Below, in pieces: positions 8,123-16,074 of a DNA stretch of 55,608 bases. The notes under the pieces were generated by a model. The model saw only the letters and a list, made by a program, of their open reading frames with translations, was not told where the DNA came from and ran no database searches. The DNA lies in NCBI GenBank assembly GCA_904420065.1, contig CAJFTU010000001.1, positions 1 through 55,608 on the forward strand, given 5' to 3'. The DNA is from an uncultured Emergencia sp. Its GTDB lineage: Bacteria > Bacillota > Clostridia > Peptostreptococcales > Anaerovoracaceae. Both the position numbers and the translations under genes were made by a program. Every line of letters starts with the position of its first letter. The stretch's first letter is position 1.

Positions 8123-11100
8123 ATGAAGATAGGTACGATGTTCGCAAGGAACATAAACAGAAATATAAACGGAGTAATCAAAGTCGGCCAGGACGACGAA
8201 AAAAGCCTTGAACAGGAACTGAGCGAATATGTGATTACGAGAGAACTCAGGGGGCATTTTCAGAAGTTCATCGATCATTACACGGAATCGCTGGACGAGC
8301 CTACCGACAGAATCGGCGTCTGGATTTCCGGTTTCTTCGGAAGTGGTAAATCTCACTTTCTCAAGATGCTCTCCTATATACTCAGCGGGAGGCAGGTAGG
8401 CGAAAAAAAGGCAGTGGAGTACTTTAAGGATAAGCTGGACGATCCGATGATGTACGCCCAGATGGAACGCTGCGCTTCGGTACCTACAGAGTCGATCCTG
8501 TTCAACATAGATATCGAAGGGCCGATGAAAAAGGACAGGACCGCTGTTCTCTGGACCTTTGCCAAGGTGTTTTACAATCACTGCGGGTTTTACGGAGATG
8601 ACAGCAAGATTGTCCGCCTGGAAAAATTCGTGGAAGAACAGGGGAAGACGTCCCAATTCAGAGAGACCTTTGAGCAGATTAACGGGGCAGCCTGGACAGA
8701 AGTGAGGGATTCTGCGGCCTTTTTTGAAGACGATGTAGCGGAAACCATGGAAAAGGTTCTCGGCATGAGCCAGCAGGCGGCTCGCAACTGGTTCAACAGT
8801 GAAGAGACCAACGAGATGACCATAAAAAGTCTGGTAGCGGATATCAAAAAATATGTGGACAGAAAAGGAAAAGACTTCAGGCTGCTGTTCATGGTCGATG
8901 AGATTGGACAATATATCGGTGACGACGGAGATCTGATGATCAATCTGCAGTCCATTGTGGAGGAGATCGGCACTCGCTGCGGCGGACGGGTCTGGGTCAT
9001 GGTGACCAGTCAGGAAGCTATCGATTCTATTGTGAAGATAACCGGAGACGACTTTTCCAAAATACAGGGCAGATTCAATACCCGCCTCAGTCTGTCGTCC
9101 TCTTCCGTGGCGGAGGTAATCCAGAAGAGGGTGCTGGCAAAGACCGAAGAAGCGGATCAGCTTTTGCGCCTGGTCTATGCTGATGAGCACGCCGTGCTGA
9201 AAAACCTGTTTACCTTCAACGATGCGGTCATGGATATAAAGGGGTTTACCAATGAAGAGGAATACTCGGCGTCTTATCCGTTCATACCTTATCAGTTTAC
9301 GCTGATTCAGAAGGTGATAGCGGAAGTCAGAAGACACGGTGTCAGCGGCAAATCGGTATCCGGCGGGGAACGATCCATGCTTTCCGGGTTTCAGGAGGCT
9401 GCGCAGAAAGTGCAGGAGAGCGGGGAAGAGGCTCTGGTGCCCTTTTATCTCTTTTACGACACCATATCGACCTTCCTTGACAGCAGTATCCGCCGCGTAA
9501 TTGAACGATGTCTGCGCGCAGCGGAGAATCACGACGGTATCGAAGCGCAGGACGTAAATGTGCTGAAGCTTCTGTACCTCCTCCGATATATAGATGATAT
9601 CAAGGCGAATACGGATAACCTTGCCGTATTGATGATAGACGACGTCAATGTGGATAAGATCGCGCTCAGAGGGGACATCAACGGCTCGCTGGACCGGCTT
9701 ATCTCTCAGAACTATGTCGCGCGCAGCGGAGATACATACAGCTTTCTTACTGATGAGGAACAGGAGATTTCCAGGGACATCAAGAATACCGTTCTCGATA
9801 TGGCGCAGATAACCCAGAGCATAGCGCAGACGGTATACGGAGAAATCTATCCGGCGAAAAAATTCAAATACGGAAAATACGATATTCCTTACGATCAGTA
9901 TGTAGACGAGACGCTCTACGGTTCCGCTTCCGGCGGGATGAGGCTGAAGCTGCTCACGGTCGCGGGAAATAGCGGAGAGATCGACGAACCAAGCCTGATC
10001 ATGGAGTCGCAGGCAAACAGCGAGGCGATAGTCATTTTAACGGACGACGCCCCTTATTTTGACGAGCTTGAGCAGTCGATGAAAATCAGAAGATATATCA
10101 AGCAGCGCAACACGGCTCATCTTGCCGAAAGCGTGCAGAACATCATAAGGCAGAGACAGCAGCAAGCGAGAGCGCAGGAAGAGCGGGCGAGGGACTACCT
10201 GGAGGAGGCGATCGTAAACGCAAAAGTAATCATCTGCGGTGAAACCATGCAGATCAGAGCCGGCAGCGCAAAGGAAAAGATAGATGAGATTCTGAGAAAT
10301 CTGACGGAAAGTGTCTATACAAAACTGTACATGATAAACACCTTTGCTGACGGCGACGGAGATATCCTGAAGATCCTGAACGGTTCCGAGGAGGAGAACC
10401 TGACTATCGCAGGCTCCGGCGCCAACAATGAAGAGGCCCTTGCCGACCTGAGCCAGTGGATTGAGCTGAGGGGACTCAGTACGGTAACCGTAAGTGACAT
10501 ACAGCAGAGATATCAGGCAATTCCTTACGGCTTTAGAGAAATCGATATTGCCGCACTGATCGCAAGACTGGCCGCGCAGAAGAAGATTTCCGTTAAATAC
10601 GGCGGCGTGGAGATAAGAACCGACGATCCCCATATGCCGGAATATCTGAGGAGAAAAGGAAATAAGAAAGATGCGGTAGTGACGAAAAAGGAGGCGGTCT
10701 CTGACGTTCTGCTGCAAAGAAGCGCAGAATTTCTCCGCGAATACACGGGTGAGATGAACATCCCCCGGGAGGAAGACGGCATGACGGCTTATGTGACGGA
10801 GAAGCTGCAGGAGAAGAGAGAGCATTGCCTCCGGCTTCAAAATGAATACTACGCGAAGGGGAAGTATCCCGGTGCGGATATCGTCGGCAAAACGGCGGAG
10901 CTTACCGGAGATATTCTCGAGAGACGGAGAGATAACACCGCTCTTCTGGAATATATGCTCAGCAGACAGGACGATCTGCTGGATGCAGAGGAAGACATGG
11001 AAGAGGTAAACGGCTTTTTCGCAACGCAGGCCGATATCTACGAAAACGCTTTTTTGAGAACGGAACAGCTGCGGAATGAGCGGGAATACCTGTCTTCTAA

Positions 11101-11620
11101 CCAGGAGGCGGACGAGGCGTTTAAAGCGATATTATCGATTCTGGCCATGGAAAGGCCGTACAGCAGAATAAAGGAACTTCCGCAGCTTTTAACTGACGTC
11201 AACAGGACCTATCAGGAAATCCTGGATCGACGGAAACAGGACGTGCTGGAGGTAAACCGGCAGTGCATGGCGGATATCCATCAGACGGCCGAGATTACGC
11301 GGGGAGCCGGTCAGGCCGCAGAGCAGGCGGACGCGTATTTTGTCAGAAAGAGAGATGAGATCGGAGAGTCCGGCTCCATCATTGAAATTGATGCCAAGAA
11401 AGCTCAGATGATGGAATATCGGGACAGAGTTTTGCGAGACATGGAGAATCTCTCCGAAGTTTCGATCGGTGTTCAGGAGAAGATTAGCAGGGTGAGCCGG
11501 GGAGAGCTGTGCCCGCTCAGGAAACTGCAAAGCGCAGAGGATATCGACGCTTATGTGGAAGCTATCCGACAGAAACTCTATGCAGCCATAGAGGAAAACG
11601 ACGCCGTGCAGATAGGCTGA
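8123..11620 (+). CDS. brxC: BREX P-loop ATPase BrxC
   Basis: A large ATPase of 1165 residues. ATG codons occur at 8111, 8120 and 8123. I take 8123 because GGAGGA at 8113-8118 is well spaced only for it, and because BrxC proteins begin MKIG-MFA-(N)INRNINGVIKV, as here. The Walker A motif is GFFGSGKS (residues 70-77) and the Walker B is LLFMVDE (254-260). A long helical C-terminal half follows. BrxC is required for both methylation and exclusion in type 1 BREX. There is a 62-base gap before pglX, with no terminator. Confidence 0.93.
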   Translation: MKIGTMFARNINRNINGVIKVGQDDEKSLEQELSEYVITRELRGHFQKFIDHYTESLDEPTDRIGVWISGFFGSGKSHFLKMLSYILSGRQVGEKKAVEYFKDKLDDPMMYAQMERCASVPTESILFNIDIEGPMKKDRTAVLWTFAKVFYNHCGFYGDDSKIVRLEKFVEEQGKTSQFRETFEQINGAAWTEVRDSAAFFEDDVAETMEKVLGMSQQAARNWFNSEETNEMTIKSLVADIKKYVDRKGKDFRLLFMVDEIGQYIGDDGDLMINLQSIVEEIGTRCGGRVWVMVTSQEAIDSIVKITGDDFSKIQGRFNTRLSLSSSSVAEVIQKRVLAKTEEADQLLRLVYADEHAVLKNLFTFNDAVMDIKGFTNEEEYSASYPFIPYQFTLIQKVIAEVRRHGVSGKSVSGGERSMLSGFQEAAQKVQESGEEALVPFYLFYDTISTFLDSSIRRVIERCLRAAENHDGIEAQDVNVLKLLYLLRYIDDIKANTDNLAVLMIDDVNVDKIALRGDINGSLDRLISQNYVARSGDTYSFLTDEEQEISRDIKNTVLDMAQITQSIAQTVYGEIYPAKKFKYGKYDIPYDQYVDETLYGSASGGMRLKLLTVAGNSGEIDEPSLIMESQANSEAIVILTDDAPYFDELEQSMKIRRYIKQRNTAHLAESVQNIIRQRQQQARAQEERARDYLEEAIVNAKVIICGETMQIRAGSAKEKIDEILRNLTESVYTKLYMINTFADGDGDILKILNGSEEENLTIAGSGANNEEALADLSQWIELRGLSTVTVSDIQQRYQAIPYGFREIDIAALIARLAAQKKISVKYGGVEIRTDDPHMPEYLRRKGNKKDAVVTKKEAVSDVLLQRSAEFLREYTGEMNIPREEDGMTAYVTEKLQEKREHCLRLQNEYYAKGKYPGADIVGKTAELTGDILERRRDNTALLEYMLSRQDDLLDAEEDMEEVNGFFATQADIYENAFLRTEQLRNEREYLSSNQEADEAFKAILSILAMERPYSRIKELPQLLTDVNRTYQEILDRRKQDVLEVNRQCMADIHQTAEITRGAGQAAEQADAYFVRKRDEIGESGSIIEIDAKKAQMMEYRDRVLRDMENLSEVSIGVQEKISRVSRGELCPLRKLQSAEDIDAYVEAIRQKLYAAIEENDAVQIG

Positions 11621-11682
11621 CGGAATTGGTGCAGCGTACGGAGAACAAATAAGGGAAAACACATGGAAAAGGAGTCAGGAGT

Positions 11683-14250
11683 ATGAACAAAAATGCCATA
11701 GAGAAATTTGCCGTATGGGCAAGGACAGAGCTGATCAGGCAGGTATCCCAGCGTGCTTATCAGTACGGCGTAACCGCTGAGGACTTCGGGGATCCGCAGG
11801 CCTCGGCAGTCAACGGCAGAGTACTGTCAAACGGGGAAAAGGAGCAGAGAGCAGAGCTGATCAAACACGTGCAGCAGAAAGGCTATGATCAGACCATGGA
11901 AGAAATGGCATACACCTGGTTCAACCGGTTTACCGCTCTCCGGTTCATGGAAGTGAACAACTATCTGCCGACTCACATCCGCGTGTTTACCAATATGGAA
12001 GGAGAGTTTAAGCCGGATATACTCTCCATGGCGCTAACGATCGATTTGCCGGGGATTGACCGGGAAAAGGCGGCAAGGTACATAGACGAAAGCCGCGATG
12101 AAGATCTGTATCGGTATTTGCTTCTGACCCAGTGCAATGCTCTCAGCGAACCGCTGCCGGGCATGTTTGAAAAACTGGGAAGCTACACTGAGCTTCTGCT
12201 GCCGAATAACATCCTCAGGCAGGACAGCGTCATCGGGAGGCTGATATCCGATATATCGGAGGAAGACTGGAAGGAGCAGGTGGAGATTATCGGCTGGCTG
12301 TATCAGTATTACATTTCGGAAAGACATGAAGAAGTGGTAAATGTGATCAAAAGCAAAGCGGTAAAGAAAGAAGATATCCCAGCCGCTACACAGCTCTTTA
12401 CTACGGATTGGGTCGTAAGATATATTGTGGATAATTCTCTCGGCCGTTACTGGATAGAAAGACATCCGGAAAGTACTCTCGCGGATAAGCTCGAATTTCT
12501 TGTGATGCCCAAATCGGGAAAGTTCGACCCTGTTGAGGAAACGGTGCGACCGGAGGATATGACGTTCTTTGATCCTTGCATGGGCAGCGGTCATATTCTG
12601 GTCTATGCCTTTGATGTGCTGATGGAGATATATAAAGAGAGTGGATTCAGCGAAAGAGATGCAGCTGCGGAAATCGTAAAGAATAACCTGTTTGGACTTG
12701 ATATTGACGATCGCTGCTCCCAGCTTGCTTATTTTGCAGTGATGATGAAAGGCAGGAGCTATGACAGGAGATTTTTTACGAGAGGAATTACTCCGCATGT
12801 CATGGCAATACAGGAAAGCGATGCGCTGCAGCATTCTTCAGCTTACAGTTTCATGACTGATGCAGAGCAGAACGACGTATGGGATTACTTGTTGGAAACC
12901 TTTGCTGATGCAAAGGAAATAGGAACTCTCCAAACCGTGAAGAAAAGAGATTATGAAGTCTTTCTGGATTATCTTGAAAAATGCGAGAAAAGTGCAAGCA
13001 TAGATCTTGATTTTACCGAATGGGCGCGGTCGGGGAAACCGGTGATGGAATGTCTCGCCAAACAGGCTGAAATAATGTGTGAAGAATATACGGTGGTCTG
13101 CACCAATCCGCCGTATTTGAACAAATTGGATGACAAGCTCAAATCCTTTGCGACATCAAATTACAAGGAATACTCCGGAGATCTGTTTAGCGTGTTCATG
13201 TATAGGAATTTCGGATACAGCAAGGCTGATGGATACGTTGGATTCATGACACCAAATGTCTGGATGTTTATAAAAACATATGAAAAGCTCAGGGAATTTA
13301 TATACAAATCCAAGAACATAGTAACACTTGTACAGATGGCAAAGGGTGCCTTTTTTAAGGAAGCAACTGTGGATATTTGTGGGTTTGTTCTAAGTAATAA
13401 TAAAAAAGAAAGAATAGGTCTTTATATTCGGTTAGAAAATTTCAAAGGCGGTATGGAAGTTCAGCGAGAGAAGGTCTTAGAAGCTATTGCAAATCCTGAC
13501 TGCGGTTATTTCTACGAGAGTGATCAGTTCAACTTTTCCAAGATACCGGGTTCACCGGTGGCGTATTGGGTGAGTGACGAATTTATCGCTGCGTTTACGG
13601 AGGGGGAAAAACTCGGCGATATAGCTGAGCCGCGACAAGGACTTGCAACAGCAGACAATAATCGTTTTCTAAGACTATGGTATGAATTAGCAGCAAAAAA
13701 AATATGTATAAATGCACATGACCGAAACGATGCCTTAAGATCTGAAAAGAAATGGTTTCCTTATAATAAAGGTGGAGAATTTAGAAAATGGTATGGAAAC
13801 AATGATTTTGTCGTGAATTGGGAAGATGATGGGTTTGAAATTCGTAATTTCAAAGATGAGAACGGGAAATTAAGATCCGTAATACGAAATCCTAATACGT
13901 ATTTTCAAGAAAGTATTACATGGTCTAAGATTTCAAGTGGGACAATAGCATTTCGCTACAAACCCTTTGGGCATATTTATGATGTAGCAGGCACAAGTAT
14001 TTTTGCAAAACATGATTTACTACTTCAATTGATTGCGTTTTGCAATTCGAATGTTGCAATGGCTGTTGCAAAACTATTATCGCCTACGATCAATTATGAA
14101 GTTGGGCACATTGCAAACTTCCCAGTTTTTGCCCCTGGTGGATATTGTGATACTATTGTTTCATTGAGTGAGCAGCAGATTGAATGCTCCAAATCCGACT
14201 GGGACTCTTATGAAACCTCTTGGGACTTCAAGAGACATCCGATGGTGTGA
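11683..14250 (+). CDS. pglX: BREX adenine methyltransferase PglX, N-terminal part (split gene)
   Basis: An 855-residue N6-adenine methyltransferase. Motif I is DPCMGSG (residues 297-303) and motif IV is NPPY (475-478). The PglX N-terminal helical domain precedes them, and a target-recognition region follows. Single-chain type 1 PglX proteins are about 1200 residues. This one stops right after DSYETSWDFKRHPM, a segment that in intact proteins continues into a conserved C-terminal domain. That missing domain is encoded 871 bases downstream (15121-16062). From about 13320 the gene becomes clearly AT-richer than its 5' part, which fits a swapped target-recognition segment. PglX methylates the BREX site on host DNA. 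It may still work if the two parts assemble. Confidence 0.93.
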   Translation: MNKNAIEKFAVWARTELIRQVSQRAYQYGVTAEDFGDPQASAVNGRVLSNGEKEQRAELIKHVQQKGYDQTMEEMAYTWFNRFTALRFMEVNNYLPTHIRVFTNMEGEFKPDILSMALTIDLPGIDREKAARYIDESRDEDLYRYLLLTQCNALSEPLPGMFEKLGSYTELLLPNNILRQDSVIGRLISDISEEDWKEQVEIIGWLYQYYISERHEEVVNVIKSKAVKKEDIPAATQLFTTDWVVRYIVDNSLGRYWIERHPESTLADKLEFLVMPKSGKFDPVEETVRPEDMTFFDPCMGSGHILVYAFDVLMEIYKESGFSERDAAAEIVKNNLFGLDIDDRCSQLAYFAVMMKGRSYDRRFFTRGITPHVMAIQESDALQHSSAYSFMTDAEQNDVWDYLLETFADAKEIGTLQTVKKRDYEVFLDYLEKCEKSASIDLDFTEWARSGKPVMECLAKQAEIMCEEYTVVCTNPPYLNKLDDKLKSFATSNYKEYSGDLFSVFMYRNFGYSKADGYVGFMTPNVWMFIKTYEKLREFIYKSKNIVTLVQMAKGAFFKEATVDICGFVLSNNKKERIGLYIRLENFKGGMEVQREKVLEAIANPDCGYFYESDQFNFSKIPGSPVAYWVSDEFIAAFTEGEKLGDIAEPRQGLATADNNRFLRLWYELAAKKICINAHDRNDALRSEKKWFPYNKGGEFRKWYGNNDFVVNWEDDGFEIRNFKDENGKLRSVIRNPNTYFQESITWSKISSGTIAFRYKPFGHIYDVAGTSIFAKHDLLLQLIAFCNSNVAMAVAKLLSPTINYEVGHIANFPVFAPGGYCDTIVSLSEQQIECSKSDWDSYETSWDFKRHPMV

Positions 14251-14260
14251 GGTAAAGAAT

Positions 14261-14581
14261 ATGGGCATTTTTGAAAATATTGAAGCAATTTCTAAGTATA
14301 GGCAACTTAAAAATATTCTTGGTAAAAACGGGCAAATTTTCAGTACTAAAGCGCAAGCTTTCAAGAGGGATATACTCATATATGATGGGAAAGTGCAATA
14401 CAGCATATCGTACAATGCTGGATACGAACAATATCAAGTTCCCATTATATGGGATATACCGCAAATATCTGCAAACGCAATGGAATTGCATGGGGGATAC
14501 AATACGAATTTCCAGTCATTTAGATTTGAGAATAGTTCACTATTAATAGAAGATAAGGATATTAAAATCATTTTATATTAA
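14261..14581 (+). CDS. Unknown 106-residue protein in the cassette splitting pglX
   Basis: The ATG at 14261 lies eight bases after a GAGG ribosome site that overlaps the end of pglX-N. The product has 106 residues, mixed alpha/beta character and no motif I recognise. Codon use and base composition are much AT-richer than the flanking BREX genes. Its stop codon overlaps the start of the next gene (TAATG), so the two form a unit. The position inside pglX suggests a modulator of the methyltransferase or a small toxin/antitoxin-like pair, but this is speculation from context. Confidence 0.6.
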   Translation: MGIFENIEAISKYRQLKNILGKNGQIFSTKAQAFKRDILIYDGKVQYSISYNAGYEQYQVPIIWDIPQISANAMELHGGYNTNFQSFRFENSSLLIEDKDIKIILY

Positions 14582-15105
14582 TGGAGCATCAAATAATGAT
14601 AGAGCGGTTAAGAGAGCATGTGAGTGATGGTCAGATGAGAGAAATCGTTGACATGATCGTCAAACAGTATAGAAATTATCTTGGTAATATGTACAACCTA
14701 AATGCAGCAAATCTGTTTCGTGAAGAATATGCGTCTCACTATAGACAATATTGTATTTCATGGGCCATTATAAGTGCTTTCGAAAGTGGGAGTATTGTAG
14801 CCGGTGATCTGCAAGTCAAAAAAATAGAATATGGTCGTGGACATAATAGACCTGAGCTAAGCAATAATAAAATAAAAATTCATATTTTGAGTTCGGAAAT
14901 AAATCTCAATGCAAATTACTTACAAAAGGACTATGAATGCAACAAAAATAATTTTTCCAATGAACAGTTATGTTGCATTATAAGATATAACACGAAAAGA
15001 GGCAGGTTGAATTCTATAACACTGTGCTTGCCTGACGAAACCGGTCAAATCATAGAAACAGAGAAGTTGCTTGATAGAAATAAAATTCTAAAATATGTAG
15101 CATAA
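14581..15105 (+). CDS. Unknown 174-residue protein in the cassette splitting pglX
   Basis: The frame opens at ATG 14581, overlapping the previous stop; a second ATG at 14596 is also possible. The 174-residue product begins with a helical region (IERLREHVSDGQMREIVDMI) and an aromatic segment (YASHYRQYCISWAIISAF), then a beta-rich half ending near LLDRNKILKYVA. I do not recognise the family. It is AT-rich like its partner. Fifteen bases after its stop the composition returns to that of the BREX core, where the PglX C-part begins. Confidence 0.6.
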   Translation: MEHQIMIERLREHVSDGQMREIVDMIVKQYRNYLGNMYNLNAANLFREEYASHYRQYCISWAIISAFESGSIVAGDLQVKKIEYGRGHNRPELSNNKIKIHILSSEINLNANYLQKDYECNKNNFSNEQLCCIIRYNTKRGRLNSITLCLPDETGQIIETEKLLDRNKILKYVA

Positions 15106-15120
15106 TCCGGAGGACTAACC

Positions 15121-16062
15121 ATGCCAAAATACATATCCGACAAATACGAAGCCTACAAGGCTGAGTGCAATCAGCGCTTTGACCAGCTCAAGGCCAACGA
15201 AGAAGAACTGAACCGCATTTTCATCGACATTTACGGCTTGCAGGACGAGCTTACCCCTGATGTGGCCGACAGAGATGTGACCGTTCATCGCGTCTACGAC
15301 ACCAAGGACGATGTGCCCGAATCCATGAAGGGCAGCAATTATGTTCGCACCAAGAGGGACGAGATCGTTTCTCTCATTTCCTATGCCGTAGGCTGCATGT
15401 TCGGCAGGTACTCCCTCGATGCAGAGGGTCTTGCCTATGCGGGCGGCGATTGGGACGACAGCCGGTACAGCACCTTTATCCCGGTCGGAGACAACATCAT
15501 ACCCATATGCGACGACGACTACTTCCAAAACGAGGCCACAGCCCTCTTCATCAGATGGGTGCAGGCGGCGTATGGCAGCGATACTCTCGAGGAGAATCTC
15601 CGCTTCGTTGCCGATGCCCTTGAAGGAAAAGGCGCCCCGAGAGACGTCATCAGGAGCTACTTCCTCAACGACTTTTACAAAGATCACTGCAAAACGTATC
15701 AGAAAAGGCCCATATACTGGCTTTTCGACAGTGGTAAAAAAGACGGCTTTAAAGCGCTTATCTACATGCACCGCTATCAGAGCGACCTGCTTGCCCGCAT
15801 GAGGACGGACTATGTTCACGAGCTCCAAGAGCGGTACCGCAGTCAGCTTGCTGCTGTTGCCGAGGCCCTGGAGCACCGGTCTGCCGGGGAAAAAGCGCGG
15901 CTGGTAAAGCGGCAGAAGAAGCTGCAGGATCAGTCCCTTGAAATACAGAAATTCGAAGAGAAAATCCATCATCTTGCCGATATGAACATTTCTATCGACC
16001 TGGACGACGGAGTCAAGCACAATTACGCCCTTTTCAGCGACGTGCTGGCAAAGATTAAGTAA
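15121..16062 (+). CDS. pglX: PglX C-terminal part as a separate gene
   Basis: A 313-residue protein with its own GGAGGA ribosome site (15108-15113) and ATG. It matches the C-terminal domain of single-chain PglX: the conserved block RFDQLKANEEELNRIFIDIY, then QDELTP, SYAVGCMFGRYSLD, YQKRPIYWLFDSGK, a coiled-coil and the closing DLDDGVK. In whole PglX this follows the SWDFKRHP segment that ends 11683-14250. Base composition matches brxC and the 5' part of pglX. The 12-base gap to pglZ keeps it in the operon. It contains no methyltransferase motif and could act only as a subunit. A genome annotation might call it a pglX fragment. Confidence 0.88.
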   Translation: MPKYISDKYEAYKAECNQRFDQLKANEEELNRIFIDIYGLQDELTPDVADRDVTVHRVYDTKDDVPESMKGSNYVRTKRDEIVSLISYAVGCMFGRYSLDAEGLAYAGGDWDDSRYSTFIPVGDNIIPICDDDYFQNEATALFIRWVQAAYGSDTLEENLRFVADALEGKGAPRDVIRSYFLNDFYKDHCKTYQKRPIYWLFDSGKKDGFKALIYMHRYQSDLLARMRTDYVHELQERYRSQLAAVAEALEHRSAGEKARLVKRQKKLQDQSLEIQKFEEKIHHLADMNISIDLDDGVKHNYALFSDVLAKIK

Positions 16063-16074
16063 AGGAGAACAGCT

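Noticed and set aside
8087-9532. 481-codon open frame on the minus strand opposite brxC
   Set aside because: It has no ribosome site and no recognisable domain, and lies wholly over brxC, whose motifs are clear. It is a shadow frame.
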